From Actinomycetota bacterium (GTDB lineage Bacteria; Actinomycetota; UBA4738; HRBIN12): DNA of 10,849 nt. Location: contig VAYX01000071.1 in NCBI GenBank assembly GCA_005885325.1, positions 1 through 10,849 of the forward strand. The letters are read 5' to 3'. Below the pieces are notes generated by a model, which saw only the letters and a list, made by a program, of their open reading frames with translations, was not told where the DNA came from and ran no database searches. Numbering within the stretch: position 1 is the stretch's first letter; each line of letters opens with the position of its first letter. A program made the translations under genes and the position numbers. Of this stretch, positions 6,495 through 10,849 are shown one piece after another.

Positions 6495-7082
6495 TTAGCC
6501 TTCCGACCTCGGTCCCGACCGGTTGTATCGGTCCTGAGTGGGGGACAAACCGTGCCTGACGAGCGACAGCGCGGCATCCGCCGCCTGGTCGATGAGGACC
6601 ACGACCTCCTCCTCCTCCTTCTTGGAGAAGGGCCGGAGCACGAAGTCGAGGGGGTCCTGCCGCCCCGGAGGCCGCCCGATCCCCAGCCGCAACCGGTAGA
6701 AGTCGGGGGTCCGAACCGCGCCCACCAGCGAGTCCAGGCCGTGGTGCCCGGCGGTGGAGCCCCCGAACTTCACGCGCAGGGCGCCGAAGGCGAGGTCCAG
6801 GTCGTCGTGCGCCGCGATCACGTGATCCGGGGCGACGTCGTGCTTCTTGGCCACGGAGGCGTACGCCGGGCCCGACTCGTTCATGAACGTTCGGGACTTC
6901 ACCAGGAGCACGCGCTCGCCGTCGGCGGTGATCTCAGCGACATCGGCGGGGACGAACCGGGCCTTGCGGAAACGCTCCCCCGCCCGGTCCGCGAGCTCGT
7001 CGACCACCATGGCGCCGACGTTGTGCCGGGTCCTGGCGTAGCGCTCGCCCGGGTTGCCCAGGCCGGCCACGAGCCAGGTCAT
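6495..7082 (-). CDS. pth: Peptidyl-tRNA hydrolase
   Basis: Pth frees tRNA from peptidyl-tRNA that has dropped off the ribosome, in the cytoplasm. The product has 195 residues, normal for the bacterial family. Seen: GLGNPG with Asn10, catalytic His20 in TRHNVG, Asn68 in FMNES and Asp93 in AHDDLDL, at the same numbers as the E. coli enzyme. The residue matching E. coli Asn114, in the usual GHNG motif, is His114 here (GHHG); the codon reads CAC, so this is not a frame artefact. Both N-terminal and C-terminal regions look complete. The ATG at 7082 has no clear Shine-Dalgarno, but no better in-frame start lies upstream. The gene begins 39 nt after rplY stops, and the two are probably one transcript, a common actinobacterial pairing. 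Confidence 0.96.
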   Translation of the reverse strand: MTWLVAGLGNPGERYARTRHNVGAMVVDELADRAGERFRKARFVPADVAEITADGERVLLVKSRTFMNESGPAYASVAKKHDVAPDHVIAAHDDLDLAFGALRVKFGGSTAGHHGLDSLVGAVRTPDFYRLRLGIGRPPGRQDPLDFVLRPFSKKEEEEVVVLIDQAADAALSLVRHGLSPTQDRYNRSGPRSEG

Positions 7083-7121
7083 CGGGCACCGTGCGGGGAC
7101 CGATCGCTCGGCATGGCCGAG

Positions 7122-7787
7122 CTAGCCCTCGCCACCCTCCTCGGTGGGACCCTCCGCGGCCGGAGCGGCCTCGCCCTCCTCCGCCTCGGCCTCCTCGCCC
7201 TCCTCCGGCGCGGCCTCGACCTCCTCGACCACGCGGACCTGCGGGATCACCACGGAGACCACGCTCTCCTCGAGCGGGGTGAGGATCGTGACTCCTTGGG
7301 GCGGAACGAGGTCGGCGACCCGGAGTGAGTCGCCTACCGCAAGCTCGGATATGTCGGCCTGGATCCCGTCCGGCACGTCGCCGGGCAGGCACTCCACTTC
7401 CAGCTCCCAGAGATGATGCTCGATCACTCCCCCAGCCTTCACGCCGGGCGACTCGCCGACGACGCGGACGGGCACCGAAACCGTCACCTTCTCGTCGCGG
7501 CGGACGGCGAGGAAATCGACGTGGAGGTACCGGCCCCTGACGTGATCGCGCTGGATCTCACGGGGAAGCGAGAGGTGCTGCGCGCCGTCGACCTGGAGGT
7601 CGACCAACACGTTGGTGCCGGCGCTTCCGTGGAGGAGGTGGAAGAGATCCTTGGCGTCCACCGACACGGCGAGCGGCCCCACGCCGTGCCCGTACAGCAC
7701 GGCCGGCACGCGGCCGGCCGCCCGAAGCTTGCGCGCGGCTCCCTTGCCGCTTCCTTCCCGCTTCTCCGCCTTGAGCTTCAGCTCCAT
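7122..7787 (-). CDS. rplY: Ribosomal protein bL25, CTC (general stress) form
   Basis: bL25 binds 5S rRNA in the large ribosomal subunit. This 221-residue form has the N-terminal 5S-binding domain (about 1-92, beginning MELKLKAEKREGSGKGAARK and containing GRVPAVLYG) plus the C-terminal beta domain of CTC/TL5 proteins (about 95-185). It ends in a tail of about 34 residues made almost only of Glu, Ala, Gly and Pro. Such acidic tails are frequent in actinobacterial CTC proteins. The ATG at 7787 follows AAGGGA with a short spacer, a good start. The gene stands between prs and pth, matching the classic order in Actinomycetota and Firmicutes. A possible stem-loop at 7855-7872 sits in the gap after prs. 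Confidence 0.96.
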   Translation of the reverse strand: MELKLKAEKREGSGKGAARKLRAAGRVPAVLYGHGVGPLAVSVDAKDLFHLLHGSAGTNVLVDLQVDGAQHLSLPREIQRDHVRGRYLHVDFLAVRRDEKVTVSVPVRVVGESPGVKAGGVIEHHLWELEVECLPGDVPDGIQADISELAVGDSLRVADLVPPQGVTILTPLEESVVSVVIPQVRVVEEVEAAPEEGEEAEAEEGEAAPAAEGPTEEGGEG

Positions 7788-7854
7788 GGGTTCCCTTCGT
7801 CTCCTCGCCCACCCGGCGCCTCGCGCCTGCCTCGGCCGCGAATCGTACCAACGG

Positions 7855-7872
7855 CCGGTCGAAACCGACCGG
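7855..7872 (-). terminator. 7-bp stem-loop between prs and rplY, possible weak terminator
   Basis: CCGGTCG at 7855-7861 pairs with CGACCGG at 7866-7872 around a 4-nt loop, 12 nt after the prs stop. No U-run follows. A -10-like TACGAT lies just downstream on the minus strand (7842-7847), so the gap may separate two transcription units, but no good -35 accompanies it. Confidence 0.35.
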
Positions 7873-7884
7873 GGGGTCCCAGCC

Positions 7885-8865
7885 TCAGAGCTGGTTCTCG
7901 CCCCGGAAGATCTCCGAGACCGAGGTGTCCTCGAATACCGCCCGGAGCGCGCTGGCGATGAGGGGAGCGATCGAGAGGACCCGCAGCTTGGCGAACAGCT
8001 TCTCCTCGGGGATCGGCACGGTGTTCGTGAGCACCACGCCGCTGATCGGAGCCTCCTCGAGCAGCTGGACCGCCTTGCCGGACAGGACCCCGTGCGTGGC
8101 CGCCGCGTAGATGGGCCCGGCGCCCTGCTGGGCGAGGGCCTCGGCGCCCTTGGCCACGGTGCCGCCGGTGTCGATCATGTCGTCGACCAGGATGCAGGGC
8201 CGTCCGTCGACCTCACCGACCACCGCCATCTCCTCGATCTTGTGGGCCTCCCTGCGAGACCGCCGCTTGTACAGGAAGGCCAGGTCGGCGTGGAGGTGCT
8301 CCCGGAGCCGTTCCGCCGTTCGGATGCGGCCGGCGTCGGGGGCCACGACCACGACGTTCTCGTCATGCAGCCCGAGCTCGCCGGACAGGAAGTCCGAGAG
8401 GATGGGAAGCGCCGTCAGGTGATCGAACGGGAAGTCGAAGTACCCCTGCGTCTGGCCGCTGTGAAGGTCCACGGACACCACTCGCTGGGCTCCGGCGACC
8501 GAGACGAGGTCGGCCACGAGCTTGGCCGAGATCGGTTCCCGGGCCAACCCCTTCTTGTCCTGGCGCGAGTAGCCGTAATACGGGATCACGGCGGTGATGC
8601 GCTTCGCCGACGCCCGTTTCATGGCGTCGAGCATGACCAGCTGCTCCATGATCGACTCGTTCACGGGGTCGGCGTGGGTCTGGATCACGAACACGTCGGC
8701 GCCCCGGACGCTCTCCTCGGACCGGAAATAGATCTCGCCTGAGGCGAACCGCGAGATCTTGCACGGGGACAGCTGGATACCGAGATGGCCGGCGATCTCC
8801 GCGGCCAGCGCGGGGTGCGTGGTCCCCGAGAACAGCATCATCTTCTTCTTGGTGACGATCTCCAC
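7885..8865 (-). CDS. prs: Ribose-phosphate pyrophosphokinase (PRPP synthase)
   Basis: Prs transfers pyrophosphate from ATP to ribose 5-phosphate to make PRPP for nucleotide, His and Trp synthesis. The 326 residues match class I enzymes. Seen: N-terminal LFSGTTHPALAAEIA; ATP-site RQDKK at 101-105 followed by AREPISAK; metal-binding DLH at 133-135; flexible-loop KRR at 200-202; and PRPP-binding CILVDDMIDTGGT at 224-236. The stretch DLHSGQTQGYFDFP differs mildly from the usual DLHAxQIQGFFDIP. Translation probably starts at GTG 8865, 9 nt after the glmU stop; GGGGGAG lies very close to it, so the downstream ATG codons at 8841 or 8838 remain possible. glmU-prs spacing implies one operon, as in other Gram-positive bacteria. 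Confidence 0.96.
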   Translation of the reverse strand: MEIVTKKKMMLFSGTTHPALAAEIAGHLGIQLSPCKISRFASGEIYFRSEESVRGADVFVIQTHADPVNESIMEQLVMLDAMKRASAKRITAVIPYYGYSRQDKKGLAREPISAKLVADLVSVAGAQRVVSVDLHSGQTQGYFDFPFDHLTALPILSDFLSGELGLHDENVVVVAPDAGRIRTAERLREHLHADLAFLYKRRSRREAHKIEEMAVVGEVDGRPCILVDDMIDTGGTVAKGAEALAQQGAGPIYAAATHGVLSGKAVQLLEEAPISGVVLTNTVPIPEEKLFAKLRVLSIAPLIASALRAVFEDTSVSEIFRGENQL

Positions 8866-8874
8866 AGCTCCCCC

Positions 8875-10284
8875 TTAGCGCTTCCCCTTCGCCTTCGACC
8901 CGGCGCTGCGGCCGGATCCGGCCTTCGCCCTTGCGGCGGTGTCGGCATCCTTGCGCCTGCGGTAGCCCTTCACGACGCGCTGCTCCGAACGCTCGACGGC
9001 GAGCGAGCCGGCTGGGACGTCCTTGGTGATCGTCGACCCCGCACCCGTGACCGCGCCCTTCCCCACGTTGATCGGCGCCACGAGCATCGTATCCGACCCG
9101 ATCCGAACGTCGTCATCGATGACGGTCCGGTGCTTGCGGTACCCGTCGTAGTTGACGGTGACGGTCCCCGCACCGATGTTCGTGCCCTTGCCGATCCTGG
9201 CGTCCCCAACGTACGAGAGGTGTGGGACCTTCGATCCGGCACCCACCTCCGATGCCTTGATCTCGACGAAGCTCCCGGCCTTGGCTCCCTCCTTCAGCAC
9301 GGTCCCCGGACGGACGTGGGCGTAGGGGCCCACGGTGGCCCGCGGGCCGATCCTCGACCCCCGCACCACGGAGAACTGGACCACGGCCCCGTCGTCGATG
9401 CGCGAGTCGATGATGCGCGTGGCCGGCCCGATCTCGGCTCCCGAGCCGATCCGGCTCTCCCCCTCGAGGAACGCCAGCGGGTGCAGGATCGTGTCCGGCC
9501 CGATCCGGACATCCACGTCGATGAACGTCGTCTCCGGGTCGAGGATCGTGACCCCTTTCGCCATGTGCCGAGCATTGATCCGCTCTCGCATGATCCGGTC
9601 CACGACGGCCATCGTCGCCCGAGAGTTCACCCCGGCCCATCCCCCGAAGTCACCCTTCACCGCGGAGACGCGCTCGCCCTTGTCCATCAGGATCCCCAGC
9701 ACGTCGGGGAGGTAGTACTCGCGCAGGCGATTGTCCCTCCCCACGAGCGGCAAGGCCCGAAACAGGTCGTCCCTGCGGAACACGTAGACGAGGGTGGACA
9801 TCTCGCGGACGGCGCGCTGCGTCGGCGTGAGGTCGGGCTCTTCCACGATGTCGACCTCGGTCGTCAGGATCGAGGCGGCCGCCTTCGTTCGATGATGGAC
9901 ACCGAGGAGCCGTCTGACGTGGGCTCCTTCGACCAGTGGGTCGTCGCCCGCCATCACCAGCACCTCGGCAACCCGGCCCACCGCCTCCTCGGCCGATCCC
10001 ACAGCGTGCCCGGTCCCAAGAGGTTGGCCCTGGCGGACGAAGATCGGCTCGGGCCGGAGGCCCCAGGACCGCACGGCCTCCTCGACCTGTTCGGCTCCAT
10101 GCCCAACCACGACCACCAGCCGACCCGGCCGTGCGGCCATCGCCGCCCGGGCGACGTGCCACAGGGCAGGCCGGCCCCGTACCGGCTGAAGGACCTTGGG
10201 GAGCTTGGACTTCAACCGCTTGCCCTTGCCCGCGGCGAGCAGCACCGCGGCGAGGGAAGGAACGGTCTTCTCGGGCACGGACAT
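8875..10284 (-). CDS. glmU: GlmU-type protein: intact acetyltransferase domain, atypical uridyltransferase domain
   Basis: GlmU acetylates glucosamine-1-P and then couples it to UTP, giving UDP-GlcNAc for peptidoglycan. The product has 469 residues (M. tuberculosis about 495). The N-terminal domain keeps LAAGKGKRLKSKLPK (16-30), QPLGTGHA (87-94), Asp114 in GDDP and Asn220 in GVNSR. Between Asp145 and Ile146, however, about 18 residues including the usual DPxGYGRI motif are absent, and EINTG is EMSTL (Ser163). Uridyltransferase activity is therefore doubtful. The C-terminal hexapeptide-repeat domain has RPG, EIK, His355 in PHLSY, NIGAG and NYDG with the following Lys, so acetyltransferase residues look complete. 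A Lys/Arg/Ala/Gly tail ends it. ATG 10284 or GTG 10278 is the start (GAAGGA lies 5 nt before the GTG); a longer reading from 10329 would begin inside the predicted promoter. prs follows 9 nt downstream. Confidence 0.9.
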   Translation of the reverse strand: MSVPEKTVPSLAAVLLAAGKGKRLKSKLPKVLQPVRGRPALWHVARAAMAARPGRLVVVVGHGAEQVEEAVRSWGLRPEPIFVRQGQPLGTGHAVGSAEEAVGRVAEVLVMAGDDPLVEGAHVRRLLGVHHRTKAAASILTTEVDIVEEPDLTPTQRAVREMSTLVYVFRRDDLFRALPLVGRDNRLREYYLPDVLGILMDKGERVSAVKGDFGGWAGVNSRATMAVVDRIMRERINARHMAKGVTILDPETTFIDVDVRIGPDTILHPLAFLEGESRIGSGAEIGPATRIIDSRIDDGAVVQFSVVRGSRIGPRATVGPYAHVRPGTVLKEGAKAGSFVEIKASEVGAGSKVPHLSYVGDARIGKGTNIGAGTVTVNYDGYRKHRTVIDDDVRIGSDTMLVAPINVGKGAVTGAGSTITKDVPAGSLAVERSEQRVVKGYRRRKDADTAARAKAGSGRSAGSKAKGKR

Positions 10285-10308
10285 CCTTCGTCGATCGACG
10301 CCGAATCC

Positions 10309-10337
10309 TTTGTACCGGGGCCCACACACTCTGGCAA
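10309..10337 (-). promoter_or_regulatory. Candidate sigma-70-type promoter of glmU
   Basis: On the minus strand TTGCCA (10332-10337) matches 5 of 6 of the -35 consensus, and TACAAA (10309-10314) matches 4 of 6 of the -10. The spacer is 17 nt. Transcription would start near 10302, giving a short leader of about 20 nt before glmU. It lies between tRNA-Gln and glmU, so glmU-prs could be transcribed apart from the tRNA. Confidence 0.45.
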
Positions 10338-10370
10338 GGCCGCCGTCTGGGACGAGGGCTTCTGGAAGAG

Positions 10371-10441
10371 TTCCGGGGGGAGGAGTCGAACCTCCATCGA
10401 GGGCTCCAAAGGCCCGCGTCTTGCCGTTAGACCACCCCGGA
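10371..10441 (-). tRNA. tRNA-Gln (UUG anticodon)
   Basis: The minus strand folds into a full cloverleaf. The acceptor stem TCCGGGG pairs with CCCCGGA, with discriminator A. The D-arm is GTCT/AGAC. The anticodon arm has loop CTTTGGA, giving anticodon TTG, which reads CAA/CAG (Gln). The T-arm is GGAGG-TTCGACT-CCTCC. The top anticodon-stem pair is a C-U mismatch. No 3' CCA is encoded, so CCA must be added by nucleotidyltransferase. A Gln tRNA next to glmU is a known arrangement in actinobacteria. Confidence 0.93.
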
Positions 10442-10450
10442 CCGCCTCCG

Positions 10451-10456
10451 ATTATC
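10451..10456 (-). promoter_or_regulatory. Candidate -10 element of the tRNA-Gln gene
   Basis: GATAAT on the minus strand matches 5 of 6 of TATAAT and lies 9 nt before the tRNA 5' end, the right distance for a tRNA promoter with a minimal leader. No good -35 hexamer is seen at 16-18 nt. Confidence 0.35.
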
Positions 10457-10497
10457 GCCGACGGACGAGGGCGAGGTCGCCACCGTTCTGCGGACGC

Positions 10498-10849
10498 TCA
10501 GCGTGGGCCGGCGACGACCCGCGCCGAGGGCCACCGCCCGGCCAAGGATCCCGCGTGGCCCTGGTCGCGAGCCAGCCCCGCAACCGACGATCCGCTCCCG
10601 CTCATCACGGCGCCTAGCGCTCCGGCTTCGAGCAGCGCCGCCTTGGCCTCGGCCAACTCCGGGTGGCGGGCGAACACCGGAGGTTCCAGGTCGTTGAACA
10701 GCAGTGGCCCAAGTGTCTCGGGATCCCCCTTCGTCGCGGCCATTAGGAGGGGAGCGGGATCGGGGCCCGACGGAGCCCGGTCCTCGTCCCACCAGCGATA
10801 CGCGTCGGGCGAGCGAACGCCGAAATCGAACGAGCGGAGGACCCACCAC
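10498..10849 (-). CDS. ispE: 4-diphosphocytidyl-2-C-methyl-D-erythritol kinase, C-terminal part
   Basis: IspE phosphorylates CDP-methylerythritol in the MEP route to isoprenoid precursors and belongs to the GHMP kinase family. Only the last 117 codons lie in the window; the 5' part is beyond the right edge. Seen: FDFGVRSPDAYRWWDE, then FNDLEPPVFARHPELAEAK, then the glycine-rich GAVMSGSGSS, the third conserved GHMP motif. The stop is the TGA at 10498-10500, 56 nt before the tRNA-Gln gene. The frame is stop-free from the edge. Neighbouring glmU and the tRNA fit the ispE-glmU order known from actinobacteria. Nothing looks degraded. Confidence 0.92.
   Translation of the reverse strand, partial: WWVLRSFDFGVRSPDAYRWWDEDRAPSGPDPAPLLMAATKGDPETLGPLLFNDLEPPVFARHPELAEAKAALLEAGALGAVMSGSGSSVAGLARDQGHAGSLAGRWPSARVVAGPR

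Noticed and set aside
8785..10617. 610-residue plus-strand open frame
   Set aside because: It runs antisense through glmU, the tRNA and the end of ispE. A frame that crosses a tRNA and three real genes is an artefact.

Overview
The window is high in G+C, and every gene I can support lies on the minus strand, so it reads from right to left. The order ispE, tRNA-Gln, glmU, prs, rplY (CTC type), pth, then mfd is the housekeeping block I associate with Actinomycetota; as far as I recall, Mycobacterium and Streptomyces keep a similar set. Together with the codon bias and a DUF5317-type membrane protein, this suggests an actinobacterial chromosome. Several proteins are divergent enough to suggest a deep or uncultured lineage, but I cannot place it further. 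I see no phage, transposon, CRISPR or plasmid signal.

Layout, in the direction of transcription: the 3' end of ispE (isoprenoid precursor synthesis) enters from the right edge. A tRNA-Gln(UUG) gene follows, then glmU (UDP-GlcNAc synthesis) with a plausible promoter just after the tRNA. prs (PRPP synthase) starts 9 nt behind glmU. rplY/ctc (ribosomal protein bL25) and pth (peptidyl-tRNA hydrolase) form a translation pair. A gap of about 470 nt after pth holds two unannotated tandem micro-genes of 28 and 26 codons. Each has a near-ideal Shine-Dalgarno sequence, and they are followed by a 17-bp hairpin. Next come a DUF5317-like membrane protein and a membrane-anchored GGDEF-EAL protein whose genes overlap by 11 nt. 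Last is mfd, the transcription-repair coupling factor, which runs off the left edge.

The points most worth a second look are: (1) the micro-gene pair, whose products align without gaps over 22 residues and share the C-terminal pattern GAxWKV; they could be tiny membrane proteins or secreted-peptide precursors; (2) a GlmU whose acetyltransferase half looks intact but whose uridyltransferase half lacks about 18 residues carrying the GYGRI motif and has Ser for the EINTG asparagine; (3) a Pth with His at the position of the conserved Asn114; and (4) the insertion of a c-di-GMP gene pair and the micro-genes between pth and mfd.
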